This document shows positions 1 to 8,391 of a stretch of DNA of 64,000 bases, piece after piece. The position numbers and the translations under genes are program-made. How positions within the stretch are numbered: position 1 is the stretch's first letter; every line of letters starts with the position of its first letter. Under the pieces are notes generated by a model. It was not told where the DNA came from and searched no databases. It saw nothing but the letters and a program-made list of their open reading frames with translations. Origin of the DNA: Alkalibacterium kapii (lineage in GTDB: Bacteria; Bacillota; Bacilli; Lactobacillales; Carnobacteriaceae_A); contig NZ_BJUY01000004.1 of the NCBI RefSeq assembly GCF_007988865.1, positions 1 through 64,000 of the forward strand, given 5' to 3'.

Positions 1-12
1 TTTTACCAAAAA

Positions 13-84
13 TGACCCCTACGGGATTCGAACCCGTGTTACCGCCGTGAAAGGGCGGTGTCTTAACCGCTTGACCAAGGGGCC
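13..84 (-). tRNA. tRNA-Glu (anticodon TTC)
   Basis: A 72-nt cloverleaf reads leftward. The acceptor arms GGCCCCT and AGGGGTC pair (one G-T), the anticodon stem CCGCC/GGCGG encloses the loop CTTTCAC with anticodon TTC, and the T arm carries GGTTCGAATCC. The discriminator base is A and no CCA is encoded. It is the last of three tRNAs in one leftward cluster. Confidence 0.96.
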
Positions 85-104
85 ATAAAAGCAAAAAAAT
101 AAAA

Positions 105-191
105 AGGAGAATGAGGGATTCGAACCCTCGATACGGAAAACCGTATACACGCTTTCCAAGCGTGCTCCTTAAGCCACTCGGACAATTCTCC
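105..191 (-). tRNA. tRNA-Ser (anticodon GGA)
   Basis: An 87-nt class II tRNA with a long variable arm (TACGG/CCGTA). Acceptor arms GGAGAAT and ATTCTCC pair, and the anticodon loop TTGGAAA gives GGA. CCA is not encoded. The base after the acceptor stem reads T, whereas serine tRNAs usually have G as discriminator, so the exact 3' end deserves a check. Confidence 0.94.
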
Positions 192-199
192 ATTTTAAA

Positions 200-272
200 C
201 TCCGCAAGCAGGGCTCGAACCTGCGACATCATGATTAACAGTCATGCGCTCTACCAACTGAGCTATTGCGGA
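200..272 (-). tRNA. tRNA-Asn (anticodon GTT)
   Basis: A 73-nt cloverleaf. Acceptor arms TCCGCAA and TTGCGGA pair with discriminator G, the anticodon loop CTGTTAA gives GTT, and the T arm contains GGTTCGAGCC. It is the first tRNA after the cluster promoter. No CCA is encoded. Confidence 0.96.
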
Positions 273-298
273 AAATTTATCTTATTAACAACTCTTAT

Positions 299-327
299 AT
301 CGTAACACGGTAATAAAATTGTGTCAA
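299..327 (-). promoter_or_regulatory. Promoter of the Asn-Ser-Glu tRNA cluster
   Basis: On the minus strand a perfect -35 box TTGACA (327-322) is followed after 17 bp by TACGAT (304-299). It sits about 27 bp upstream of tRNA-Asn, the right geometry for a strong sigma-A promoter driving the three tRNAs. Confidence 0.8.
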
Positions 328-424
328 TAGTTTATGACATTTTTTGTAATATATCATGTATTTTCATCTTGAAATAAACCCGTCTTCCATTTTTCTACCT
401 TAATGACTGAGACGTGACTGATAA

Positions 425-466
425 AGAAAAATTAGAGATGAATAAGCCTATTTACTTTTATTCATC
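425..466 (-). terminator. Hairpin overlapping the stop codon of the diacylglycerol-kinase-like gene
   Basis: The minus strand has GATGAATAA (466-458) pairing with TTATTCATC (445-437), followed by TCTAATTTTTC. The first arm contains the last two codons and stop codon of the gene, so the terminator overlaps the coding end. The U-tract is interrupted, making this a moderate-quality intrinsic terminator. Confidence 0.5.
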
Positions 467-1360
467 CTTCGGGACAAGAAAAGTAAATCGCTGAGGCAGG
501 ACTTCTATAATAATAGGAAATGCTGGTCCCTGATCACCGTCAACTGTTGTGAATGTTTTTTCATTTTTAATTTTCAATACCGCTTTTTTGAAAGGAGCAG
601 TAAAAGCAATATCTTGTGTCTCATTAAATTCTTTGTTACTAAAAAGCAAGGCCTGCAGTACAGTCAATTTTTGTCCGATAGTGGAGCGTTTCATTCCAAA
701 CAAATGAAGTTGACCATCGTCAGCCTCAGCCCCATCAAAAAAGTTGGGAATTCCTACAATAGAACTGTTTATGCCGATCAGAATCAAGTTCAAGTCTATA
801 TCAAATTTCTTTTCATCAATATTTAATTCTATATCGTATGATTTTTCATCTCTCAGCGATTTAATGCCTTCCATGAAGTAAGCAGCCTGGCCAAATTTTT
901 CTTTCTGCTCTTCACTGACTTCCCAGACTGTTTCTGGCACTGGTCCTGCTGAGACAGAACTTAAAAATACTCGATCATTAACTTTACCCGCGTCTGCTTT
1001 TTTTTCTTTGTAGTCCATTACCTGCGCAATCACTTTTTTAGGATCAGACGGAATACTCAATCCATTCGCAATATTATTCACTGTACCTGCAGGAATTATA
1101 CCAATAACTGGGCGATATTTCTGTTTGTTTAACTCATTGACAGCCTCAGAAACCGTTCCATCGCCACCAATTATTATCAGTATATCATATGCTTCTTCAC
1201 TCGCCTGCAAAGCAAATCGAGGAATGTCTTTTATACTTTCAGTTACTTTTATATCAACTTTCCGATTATTCTCTGAAAAAGTCTGTTTCGTAGTTTCAGC
1301 ATACTCTTCTGCCTTTTTTTTACCCGATGAAGGATTTGCAATAATCATCACATCTTTCAT
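458..1360 (-). CDS. Diacylglycerol/lipid kinase family protein (DagK/YegS type)
   Basis: The 300-aa product has the DAGK catalytic-domain signatures: NPSSGKK close to the N-terminus (residues 10-16) and the nucleotide-binding GGDGTVSEAVN around residue 65. Members phosphorylate diacylglycerol or related lipids, recycling lipid from lipoteichoic acid synthesis at the membrane. The start at 1360 is chosen because AGGAGGGG lies 8 nt upstream; an in-frame ATG ten codons earlier has no ribosome binding site. It follows perR on the same strand but across a long gap, so it is probably transcribed alone. Whether it is DgkB-like or a YegS-like lipid kinase cannot be told from the sequence alone. Confidence 0.88.
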   Translation of the reverse strand: MKDVMIIANPSSGKKKAEEYAETTKQTFSENNRKVDIKVTESIKDIPRFALQASEEAYDILIIIGGDGTVSEAVNELNKQKYRPVIGIIPAGTVNNIANGLSIPSDPKKVIAQVMDYKEKKADAGKVNDRVFLSSVSAGPVPETVWEVSEEQKEKFGQAAYFMEGIKSLRDEKSYDIELNIDEKKFDIDLNLILIGINSSIVGIPNFFDGAEADDGQLHLFGMKRSTIGQKLTVLQALLFSNKEFNETQDIAFTAPFKKAVLKIKNEKTFTTVDGDQGPAFPIIIEVLPQRFTFLVPKDE

Positions 1361-1753
1361 TGAGTGTTCCCCTCCTACTCGTTCGTCCATCTCTATTGTA
1401 CTACAGTTATCTTCGGGAAAAAAATATTAACAACTCATTCGAATTTAAACTGCACAAAAAACTTTCCTGTACAAATGGACATAAAACCTTTCGTACTCTT
1501 TAAATCACTGTATTTTCTTTGATAACAGCATACGTCCACCATAACATTTAAAATCCTTCTTTGATCCGTAAATATCGATCTATGCATGCAGTCAGATTTG
1601 CCACATGTTCCAAGTGTACTATGAAAAGATGCGTTCATTCTAAACCCGCAAAAGCTTTTGAATCCTGAATTATCCCCTCATCCAAAAGCTCATATCAGTA
1701 TATTGTTAGTATTTAAAAATACTTCAGGCATAATCATGCCCCTTTGTTATCAG
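1361..1753. other. Gap between perR and the lipid-kinase gene
   Basis: About 390 bp without a convincing gene. A 67-codon minus-strand frame at 1435-1638 lacks a ribosome binding site and has an unlikely composition, so it is not called. An 8-bp inverted repeat (AGCTTTTG at 1653-1660, CAAAAGCT at 1683-1690) could be a weak perR terminator. A possible -10 box TACAAT lies just upstream of the kinase gene, on the minus strand near 1397. Confidence 0.5.
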
Positions 1754-2188
1754 TTATTGCCTGTTGTTTACCTGACAGTCAGGACATAGTCCAAATATTT
1801 CAAGCCGATGTGACTGGACATCGTAACCGGTTAAACTGCTGGTGACTTCTTCTAGATCATCCAGTCCCGGGTAATAGATATCTTCTATTTTGCCGCATTG
1901 CGTACAAATGGCATGATAATGTTCATTCGATGCAAAATCAAAACGACTCGAATGATCCCCAAAATTCATTTCCTTCACTAAGTTCATTTGAGTGAATAAA
2001 CGTAAGTTATTATAAACAGTTGCGACACTCATTTTGGGGAAGTCTTTTTCCAGTGCCTTATAAATCTCATCAGCTGTCGGATGGGTGTCCATATCGATCA
2101 AATATTCTAAGATCGCATGACGCTGTGGTGTAATGCGTATATTGTTATATTTTAATCTTTCTATGGATTGTTCTACTAAATAACTCAT
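1754..2188 (-). CDS. perR: Peroxide-responsive repressor PerR (Fur family)
   Basis: The 144-aa product is a full-length Fur-family regulator: a winged-helix domain (residues 1-80, with SVATVYNNLRLF as recognition region) and a metal-binding dimer domain. The residues matching the Bacillus PerR regulatory metal site are all present (H36, D84, H90, H92, D103), including the aspartate that separates PerR from Fur, as are the structural zinc cysteines C95, C98, C135 and C138. It should repress peroxide-defence genes until Fe-catalysed histidine oxidation releases it. The ATG at 2188 is preferred over an upstream TTG that overlaps the AGAAGG ribosome binding site. No clear Per box was seen at its own promoter. 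Confidence 0.93.
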   Translation of the reverse strand: MSYLVEQSIERLKYNNIRITPQRHAILEYLIDMDTHPTADEIYKALEKDFPKMSVATVYNNLRLFTQMNLVKEMNFGDHSSRFDFASNEHYHAICTQCGKIEDIYYPGLDDLEEVTSSLTGYDVQSHRLEIFGLCPDCQVNNRQ

Positions 2189-2220
2189 TTTTATCAATCC
2201 TTCTTTGCTTGTCTATCCAA

Positions 2221-2249
2221 ATAATACCTTTTAAACATATTGTTTGCAA
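2221..2249 (-). promoter_or_regulatory. perR promoter
   Basis: Minus strand TTGCAA (2249-2244), 17-bp spacer, TATTAT (2226-2221), 33 bp upstream of the perR start. Sigma-A type. Confidence 0.7.
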
Positions 2250-2288
2250 GAATGCGAACATAATCATCACTACTTATCTTTTTATTTT

Positions 2289-2343
2289 TGATCATTATAT
2301 ATTGATCATTAATTTATTAAATACAAGTGATTTGTAGTATAAT
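2289..2343 (+). promoter_or_regulatory. Divergent promoter region of the FUSC-family gene
   Basis: A TATAAT box (2338-2343) lies 42 bp upstream of the rightward gene; the -35 region is weak. Just upstream, TGATCA occurs twice (2289-2294 and 2303-2308) around an AT core, forming a short symmetrical element between the divergent perR and exporter promoters. Operator function is a guess. Confidence 0.45.
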
Positions 2344-2385
2344 ACATGGTATAAGAATGAATGAAGAAAGTTGTGACTTATACTT

Positions 2386-3474
2386 ATGAAAATAGGAGCT
2401 AGAACCTTCAAAACAAGTTTTGCCGTCTTTTGTGCCTTAGCGATCGCATCTTTATTTGGTATGGATGATTCTCTTTCGCTTGCAGGTATTTCTGTTGTGG
2501 CCTCTATGCAGCCTTCAGTTAAAAGATCGTTTTCTACTTTCAAGAACAGGCTGGTGGCAAATACAATCGGAGGTATTGTTGCAGTCATAATGACCTTAGG
2601 ATTTGGCTCATCTTTTATTGTCGTTAGTTTATCCACTGCTATTCTTATTTCCCTCTTACATCAATTAAAGTTGAATAACGTTATCGGTTTATCGGCAATG
2701 ACTCTAATCATAATAATGCTTTCGACTGACGGCGATGTGCTTTCAAATGCAGTCTATCGCGTTCTGGCTACATTTGCCGGAGTCGTTGTCGCATTTATTA
2801 TCAACCAGCTCGTTCTACCACCTAATTATGAAGAGAAACTTTTTCATACAACCAATCAGGTGACCGATGACCTTACACGATTCATACGCGTAAATTTAAG
2901 AAAAAACAGCCAGCATTCTCTGATGCGTACAGATTTAAAATCTATCGAACAGTCTATAAAAGAAATGAAACGCCTGCTCAGTTTTTTAAAAGACAGCGAA
3001 TGGCAGCCTTTTGTCAGGAAACGAGATCATTCATTCAAACGTACGCTCGTTGTTTATCGCCAGTTCATTCGAACAACTGAAGCTGCTTACTTTCTTGTTC
3101 GAACACTGCATGAATCCGAGAATGTTTACAATCATTTCCCTGAGGACTTACGCATTCTTCTGAGAGAAAGATTGGAAACATTGATGTCGGCTCATGAACA
3201 GATCATTCTGAAATGGAATGGTCGTGTCCTGCCTAAAGATGTTAACTTCATCGCATATAAATCAGATCTTAGGAAAAAGTTCATGCACTCTTTTTTCAAT
3301 GAAGCCAGTTTAGAGTCTTATCTTGAAAATGATTATGGACAGAGTAATGCGGTAATTCATTTGATGTCATCTGTTTTAGAATATGAAGAACAGCTCCAGC
3401 ACTTAAATAAACTGATCAGCAGTTTTAAAACGAATCATCCGGAAAATCATTCTGATATTCGTTCTTTGCACTAA
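2386..3474 (+). CDS. FUSC / aromatic acid exporter family membrane protein
   Basis: The 362-aa protein begins with a membrane domain of about 145 residues containing several hydrophobic segments (around residues 10-25, 30-45, 55-75, 78-95, 100-115 and 122-140), followed by a charged, helical cytoplasmic domain of about 210 residues. This matches the ArAE_1/DUF939 family found across Bacillales and Lactobacillales, often annotated as putative aromatic acid exporters. The ribosome binding site is weak (GAAGAAAG is about 18 nt from the ATG), so the start is less certain. It is transcribed divergently from perR and convergently with the next gene. Substrate unknown. Confidence 0.82.
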   Translation: MKIGARTFKTSFAVFCALAIASLFGMDDSLSLAGISVVASMQPSVKRSFSTFKNRLVANTIGGIVAVIMTLGFGSSFIVVSLSTAILISLLHQLKLNNVIGLSAMTLIIIMLSTDGDVLSNAVYRVLATFAGVVVAFIINQLVLPPNYEEKLFHTTNQVTDDLTRFIRVNLRKNSQHSLMRTDLKSIEQSIKEMKRLLSFLKDSEWQPFVRKRDHSFKRTLVVYRQFIRTTEAAYFLVRTLHESENVYNHFPEDLRILLRERLETLMSAHEQIILKWNGRVLPKDVNFIAYKSDLRKKFMHSFFNEASLESYLENDYGQSNAVIHLMSSVLEYEEQLQHLNKLISSFKTNHPENHSDIRSLH

Positions 3475-3515
3475 AAAACAAGATGCCAGTAAATATAAGG
3501 CATCTTGTTTTTATT
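3473..3515. terminator. Bidirectional terminator between FUSC gene and SGNH-like gene
   Basis: AACAAGATGCC (3477-3487) pairs with GGCATCTTGTT (3499-3509), an 11-bp perfect stem flanked by A and T runs on both sides, serving two convergent genes. Confidence 0.85.
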
Positions 3516-3524
3516 TCTATTTTG

Positions 3525-4349
3525 TTATATTTCTTCACTGAATACAGTATTCAGTATCTTAAATACCTCTTGATTTCCCAAATCGTTTAATCTACCAGCT
3601 TCATTATAGTTATCACCATAGGATTCCTCGTCTTCTACCGCATCGTGTAAAGGAACGATAGTCAAGTCGAAATCTTCAGCCACTTCTTTCATACGTTTCA
3701 AATAGCTTCTATAATCCAGAGAACGTGAATTCACCTGACCGATCTCCTGAGGCATCGGGTACGGTTCGAGAAGTAATACTTTTGTTTCCTTCATCGTCAA
3801 AAGCCGCTGCATCACTTTACTCATATACTCTTCTGTTTCTGTGAGTCCTATATCTCTAAGCTTGTCCGGCAAGGCAGGCAATCCATATATTACAAGGTCA
3901 GGGGATTCGTCAATCACTTTCTCTGCTGTCTGTTCTATGTATAAGTCGTACGAATTTGAGTCAGGTTGACTTTGGTCAGTCCACTCAAACTTGCCGCTGA
4001 CTGATTCTTTCATCTCTTCTGTGATTTTTTTCAGCCAACGTTCATCAGTGCGGATATCACCGTAGTAAGCAAGCTTTACCTGTCCATTTTTCAGAGATTT
4101 ATAGTCTAAGTATTCATACGTTGTCAGCTTATCTCGTTTCGATTCATAATCTTCCAGCGTGGCTTCACTTTTTTTTACTTCATCATTAATATCAAGGGCA
4201 TCCGCTGGTTCTTCTTTATTAGATTCAGATAAACTTACCTGGTTTTCACGTAAGTTTTCACTTTTTGCAGCAGAGTAGCGTCGTCCGAATGTTATCGTTC
4301 CCGATACTGCAATGATTAGTAAAGGTATCATCATAACACTTTTTTTCAT
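3525..4349 (-). CDS. Exported SGNH-hydrolase-like protein lacking the catalytic serine
   Basis: The 274-aa product has an N-terminal membrane anchor or signal (residues 3-20), a charged linker to about residue 85, then a domain whose order of strands resembles the Firmicutes extracellular SGNH/GDSL hydrolases. Where family members carry GDS or GS with the nucleophilic serine, this protein has GDI (97-99), and the C-terminal block that normally holds the Asp/His pair reads GRLNDLGNQ (262-270), with no histidine. It is therefore likely a non-catalytic or redesigned member. The start at 4349 follows GAAAGGATC; an upstream in-frame ATG has no ribosome binding site. Assignment to the family is moderate, being based on fold-like pattern only. 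Confidence 0.55.
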   Translation of the reverse strand: MKKSVMMIPLLIIAVSGTITFGRRYSAAKSENLRENQVSLSESNKEEPADALDINDEVKKSEATLEDYESKRDKLTTYEYLDYKSLKNGQVKLAYYGDIRTDERWLKKITEEMKESVSGKFEWTDQSQPDSNSYDLYIEQTAEKVIDESPDLVIYGLPALPDKLRDIGLTETEEYMSKVMQRLLTMKETKVLLLEPYPMPQEIGQVNSRSLDYRSYLKRMKEVAEDFDLTIVPLHDAVEDEESYGDNYNEAGRLNDLGNQEVFKILNTVFSEEI

Positions 4350-4438
4350 AATATTAGATCCTTTCTTTTTTATTTCTATAATTCTGCACAAGGAAAACAG
4401 CAGCAGACAGTTAAGTCCAGCTACTGTTCACATCACAA

Positions 4439-4975
4439 TCATTTTTTTCCTGTTAACTGTTTATACCGGTTGTACCATAAATCAACATATCCCTCTGTAA
4501 AGGGGCCTTTCTCCTCATTGATCCAGTCAACGAGGATTTTGATGTGTTCTTTCAAAATGAGATCGATCTCATCGGGATAATCCCATTTTTTACCATGTTC
4601 TTCATATTCATCGACATCTAGCAGCCGTTTTTCACCATCTGGAAAGACTTTTACATCTAAATCATAATCTATATACTTAGCACCTTCTTCATCTATTAAA
4701 AAAGGTGAGGCCATATTACAGTAATAAGATGTGCCTTTTTGACGTATCATAGTTACGATATTGAACCAGTAATGCTTGTGGAAATAAACCAATGCCGGTT
4801 CACGTGTTTTCCATCTTCTACCGTCTGATTCTATGACTAAGGTGTGGTCATTGCAACCGATCAGTGCATTTTCAGTTGTCTTCAGGACCATTGTATCCCG
4901 CCATGTGCGGTGCAGGCTTCCGTCATGTTTATAACTTTTGATTGTGATGAATTCCCCTTCTTTTGGAAATGTCAT
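4439..4975 (-). CDS. Nucleoside tri-/diphosphate phosphatase, Ntdp (DUF402) family
   Basis: The 178-aa product matches the DUF402 family typified by Bacillus YgaC and Staphylococcus Ntdp: an N-terminal strand region beginning [15 protein letters not shown], then the central metal-site region with YYCNMASPF and [14 protein letters not shown], and a C-terminal helical part. Family members hydrolyse nucleoside di- and triphosphates with divalent metals. Length agrees with the family (about 177 aa). The gene stands between the SGNH-like gene and mutY, all leftward, with no evident operon partner. Confidence 0.88.
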   Translation of the reverse strand: MTFPKEGEFITIKSYKHDGSLHRTWRDTMVLKTTENALIGCNDHTLVIESDGRRWKTREPALVYFHKHYWFNIVTMIRQKGTSYYCNMASPFLIDEEGAKYIDYDLDVKVFPDGEKRLLDVDEYEEHGKKWDYPDEIDLILKEHIKILVDWINEEKGPFTEGYVDLWYNRYKQLTGKK

Positions 4976-5092
4976 CTTTTTACCAACTTTCTAGTGGTTT
5001 TACAGTATATTACTTTTCTGCAATCTCATGAGTTATTATATCATAAACAGAAGGCAATATTATAATGAATAGCTATATTAGGGTGGGTTTTG

Positions 5093-6256
5093 CTAAAAAA
5101 GAGTTAATGTCTCCACCAGGTTATTTACTTTTTGTGTTGGGACAGGGAACATTTCTTTATCGAACTGACTCATATGGATCCACTTCAGATTTTCAAAGCG
5201 AGCATTGTCTTCGAGGGCTAACGCTTCAAAAACGATCATTTCCCATTTAATATGAGAAAAGACATGCTTTAGGATACCTTTAGGCTGACTGTTCATCTTG
5301 ATCTTCAGTTTATAAACCTCTGCGATATACTGTTCGAGTTCTCTTACAATACTATTATAATCATCTTCCTCATTAAATAATTTCCAGCCTTGTTCTTTAA
5401 ATGTCTCTTGATTGATCATAATTGGAGTAAACATACCTGCCAGTACACCTTTACTGGGTCTTTTTTCATACAAGTATTCATCTTTTTCATTCTTTATCAT
5501 CAAGGTGTAAAAAGTTTTTTCTGTTACTTTAGTTTTTTTCTTTTTTACTGGGTATTTTTCCCAGGTCTCATTAAGATAAGAAGCATTGAACTCTTTTACA
5601 GGACTTGTTTCAGGAAAATAGTTTTTTGGCGTACAAATTGTTGCGCCAAGATCCATTAAAGCCTGATTGAAATCTCCTGGTCTTTCTGGATCGATCAGAT
5701 GGCGTATGATTTCTTCAAATACTTTTCTCGTAGAAACTTTACTGATATCAAGGTCGATTTCAAATAACCGGCTCAATACACGCATGACATTCCCATCGAC
5801 CGCAGGCTGTGTCTGATTGAAAGCAATACTGGTTACAGCTCCAGCTGTATACGGCCCGATTCCTTTCAATGTCAAAACATCTTTATGATTCTCTGGAAAT
5901 TTACCCTCAAAATCTTTCTGTATCTGTATGGCTGCCACTTTCATATTTCTTACACGTGAATAATACCCTAATCCTTCCCAGAGTTTGAGGAGGGTTTCTT
6001 CCGGTGCTTCGGCTAAATCTGAGATCTTAGGTAATGTTTTTATGAACCGGTTGTAATAAGGGATCACTGTATCGACCTGTGTTTGCTGTAGCATTATCTC
6101 AGAAACCCAAATATAATAAGGGTTAGTTGTTTCCCGCCAGGGAAGGTCTCTTTTGCTTTCATCATACCAATTCAGTAATGTTTGTCTAAAACGGTCGATT
6201 TTCTCTTCAGACCACATGGTGATATTATTCTTTTGCAGTACATTCTTTTGTTTCAC
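5093..6256 (-). CDS. mutY: A/G-specific adenine glycosylase MutY without the 4Fe-4S cluster
   Basis: The 387-aa protein removes adenine mispaired with guanine or 8-oxoguanine. The catalytic glutamate is in SEIMLQQTQ (E53), the helix-hairpin-helix reads LKGIGPYTAGA (130-140), and the catalytic aspartate is D154 in VDGNVMRV. A C-terminal NUDIX-like recognition domain follows residue 240. The iron-sulfur loop is degenerate: of the four cysteines in the C-X6-C-X2-C-X5-C motif only C208 remains, the others being P215, S218 and N224; it is the only cysteine in the protein. Clusterless MutY variants are known in some anaerobic and lactic bacteria. The start is GTG, overlapping the recX stop, with AGAGG upstream. 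Confidence 0.92.
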   Translation of the reverse strand: MKQKNVLQKNNITMWSEEKIDRFRQTLLNWYDESKRDLPWRETTNPYYIWVSEIMLQQTQVDTVIPYYNRFIKTLPKISDLAEAPEETLLKLWEGLGYYSRVRNMKVAAIQIQKDFEGKFPENHKDVLTLKGIGPYTAGAVTSIAFNQTQPAVDGNVMRVLSRLFEIDLDISKVSTRKVFEEIIRHLIDPERPGDFNQALMDLGATICTPKNYFPETSPVKEFNASYLNETWEKYPVKKKKTKVTEKTFYTLMIKNEKDEYLYEKRPSKGVLAGMFTPIMINQETFKEQGWKLFNEEDDYNSIVRELEQYIAEVYKLKIKMNSQPKGILKHVFSHIKWEMIVFEALALEDNARFENLKWIHMSQFDKEMFPVPTQKVNNLVETLTLF

Positions 6257-7206
6257 GACTTTTCCTCTTTTTCTGATAAAAATTCTTCGATTAAATCTAA
6301 TGGGTAACCTTTCTGATATAGAAATGTCTTGGTCTTGTGTCGCGTATTGTAGTTATCATGTTTTCGCGCATAACGTCTGTAAGCTTTCTCTCCTTGTTTG
6401 ACTAATGCATCGTATTCATCTTCTTCGGTCTGCTCAAGTGAGATTTCCTCCATTACTTGGGTAATGATCTCTCTCTCAAAACCTTTAACTATTAATTGCT
6501 GCCTGATTTTCTGTTCGATTTCCCTATTGGATTTATTTCTTTGTTTTTTAAAGGTTTTCTCTATTAATTTCTCTGCATTCTCCAACTGATTTTCAACTGC
6601 ATACTCTTCTAATCCGTAAGCAATTTCACTTGCTGTCAGGCCTTTTTCATAAAGCGAACGCTCTATTTTTTTTGGTCCTTCTGCTTTAAGCTGCCAGGTA
6701 GTTCTTACATAGCTTTTCGCATATTCTCTATCATTGATCAGTCTATGTTCTTTCAAACGTTCTATAACAGGTTCGATAGCAGTATATTCTTTTTTGATCA
6801 AATATTCTCGGATCTCTTTTTCAGTCCGCATTTTGAAATTGAGATAATGAAGTGCAGCTTGATAAGCTTTGCTCATTTCCTCTTTTTCTTTCAGTTCTTC
6901 TATCATGTCTTTATCTAGTTCTTTTCCTTTGATCAAGCGATACTTCACAAGCATCGAATCATCAACAGCAAAAGAGTAGACATCGTTAACATATATATTG
7001 AAGCGGTTTTTTGCTTTTTGAGCCTGCACCCTGGTTATGACAAATTCTGATCTTCTTCTTTTCTTATCTAACGTTTCTGTTTTTTCTGTATCTTCAGCAG
7101 CAGAGGACTTTTTTTGATCCTGTATCTCTTCTTTTCTGCTGGATCCTAATTCTATCAAGTTCGGGAGCGATTTATACCCATTTTCCGATTCTTTTTTTCT
7201 ACTCAT
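6253..7206 (-). CDS. recX: Regulatory protein RecX
   Basis: The 317-aa product modulates RecA filament formation. The RecX three-helix repeats are recognisable (ALHYLNFKMRTEKEIREYL, then a block around LINDREYAKSYVRTTWQ). The protein begins with about 50 residues of charged, low-complexity sequence before the first RecX region, longer than usual for the family (about 260-270 aa). The start at 7206 has AGGGGTG seven nt upstream. Its stop overlaps the mutY start, giving a coupled recX-mutY pair. Confidence 0.88.
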   Translation of the reverse strand: MSRKKESENGYKSLPNLIELGSSRKEEIQDQKKSSAAEDTEKTETLDKKRRRSEFVITRVQAQKAKNRFNIYVNDVYSFAVDDSMLVKYRLIKGKELDKDMIEELKEKEEMSKAYQAALHYLNFKMRTEKEIREYLIKKEYTAIEPVIERLKEHRLINDREYAKSYVRTTWQLKAEGPKKIERSLYEKGLTASEIAYGLEEYAVENQLENAEKLIEKTFKKQRNKSNREIEQKIRQQLIVKGFEREIITQVMEEISLEQTEEDEYDALVKQGEKAYRRYARKHDNYNTRHKTKTFLYQKGYPLDLIEEFLSEKEEKS

Positions 7207-7277
7207 TTATTGACACCCCTAGTCGGATTATACTTCAGTATATCATTTATTTTATGACGTTTTAATGGTCAGGACAC

Positions 7278-7310
7278 AAAAAAGTGCCCAAAAAAGTTTC
7301 AGGCACTCTT
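7278..7310 (-). terminator. Terminator of the acidic hypothetical gene
   Basis: On the minus strand AGTGCC (7307-7302) pairs with GGCACT (7288-7283), followed by a T-run opposite 7283-7278. It separates the small acidic gene from recX. Confidence 0.75.
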
Positions 7311-7313
7311 AAA

Positions 7314-7568
7314 TCATTTTTTATTTACTTCATCTTCATCGTTTTCATCATCTGGATTAAGTGAAGCTTCCACTTCATTTCCAGGCGTTTGTTCTTTTGG
7401 TTTCCGGACTACTTTAGATTCATCCAATTCATTTCTCTGATATTCATGATCGATATAACCTAAAGCTGACTTTGTATCTGGTGCAGCGACGTCATCGTAA
7501 GAGGGATCGAATGCCGAATCTTTTTTGTGTATACGTGTGGGTCTTTCTTTTTTATCTTTGTCAATCAT
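7314..7568 (-). CDS. Small acidic hypothetical protein
   Basis: An 84-aa hydrophilic product with no membrane segment and no motif I recognise; it begins MIDKDKKERPTRIHKKD and ends in a run of Asp and Glu (NPDDENDEDEVNKK). The start is set by AAGGAGGAG eight nt upstream of ATG 7568. It follows the YflT-domain stress gene on the same strand with a 70-bp gap and has its own terminator. The two may be co-transcribed. Likely disordered; function unknown. Confidence 0.7.
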   Translation of the reverse strand: MIDKDKKERPTRIHKKDSAFDPSYDDVAAPDTKSALGYIDHEYQRNELDESKVVRKPKEQTPGNEVEASLNPDDENDEDEVNKK

Positions 7569-7638
7569 TACTTCTCCTCCTTTTATACTCATTTTTTTAT
7601 TGAAGAGTCCGATTTCAAAATATAACCTTATTAAAGTA

Positions 7639-8391
7639 TCATTTTTTATCTTGGTTTTCAGTATTTAACGGATTTTCTGATTTAGGTTTTACTACTCCTT
7701 GAGCTTTATTTTTGTAAGCATGTTCTGATTCTTCTCTTTCGACTGTTGCTTCTTCTCCAGTCAATTCAGGTTTTTCAAGATCAGTATGTTCTTTTGACAC
7801 ATCCAATGTTCGTTTATTGTTATCACTGTAATTTTCTTTTCGCATATCATTAGCCTGGGTGGGAGTTACTGAGTCATCTAAATGTTTGCTCTCTGTTGTT
7901 TCAGTATTGCTCACATGTGTGTGATCAAGTGCTTTAGTCTCTTCTGCGCTTTTATCAGTGAGTAATTTTTCATTTTCAGGATTTATACCATCGTTTTCCA
8001 GCACTTCCTCATTCACTTCTGATAATTCACTTTGCTTAGGTGCATCCGTATCAGCAAGCAGAACGATTTCTCCTGCTTTTAAAGCCTCGGTGTACTGATC
8101 TAGACGATTATGCGGTACCCCATATTCTATAAGTGTGTCATTATCCTTTTCACTGTCATAGGTGCCAAATGAAAAAGCTTCTTTCACTTTATCCCAGATC
8201 GTTTCTTCTTCGACTTCTACCTTATTTACTTTAACATTTTTTATAGATTCGATTTTTTTGTCATTTTCTCCATTTTTTTCCATTACAAGCATCAATTCGC
8301 TTGAAGTATATCCTTCTTCTTCAATCAATTTTTCTACCTGGGAGACTGCCGCCTCCTCATTTTGAAATGTCCCTAAAATATGGCGGTCCAT
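7639..8391 (-). CDS. General stress protein with YflT-like (heat-induced stress) domain and acidic tail
   Basis: A 250-aa protein. The first 110 residues resemble the YflT/DUF1948-type general stress domain: it opens RHILGTFQNEEAAVSQVEKL, then GYTSSELMLV, and ends with YGVPHNRLDQYTEALKAGEIVLL. The remaining 140 residues are low-complexity and rich in Glu, Asp, Ser and Thr. Such domains occur in stress-induced proteins of Firmicutes and in tandem with acidic repeats. The ribosome binding site GGAAGGTG precedes the ATG. Biochemical role is not known. Confidence 0.75.
   Translation of the reverse strand: MDRHILGTFQNEEAAVSQVEKLIEEEGYTSSELMLVMEKNGENDKKIESIKNVKVNKVEVEEETIWDKVKEAFSFGTYDSEKDNDTLIEYGVPHNRLDQYTEALKAGEIVLLADTDAPKQSELSEVNEEVLENDGINPENEKLLTDKSAEETKALDHTHVSNTETTESKHLDDSVTPTQANDMRKENYSDNNKRTLDVSKEHTDLEKPELTGEEATVEREESEHAYKNKAQGVVKPKSENPLNTENQDKK

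Noticed and set aside
1-460. Prophage or genomic island attached to the tRNA cluster
   Set aside because: No integrase, no attachment-site duplication and ordinary chromosomal genes follow directly.
1435-1638. 67-codon minus-strand frame between perR and the lipid-kinase gene
   Set aside because: No ribosome binding site, many cysteines and histidines in an odd composition, and no family resemblance; treated as non-coding.
2289-2308. Fur/PerR box between perR and the FUSC gene
   Set aside because: TGATCA pairs do not match the TTATAATNATTATAA consensus; kept only as an unnamed symmetrical element.
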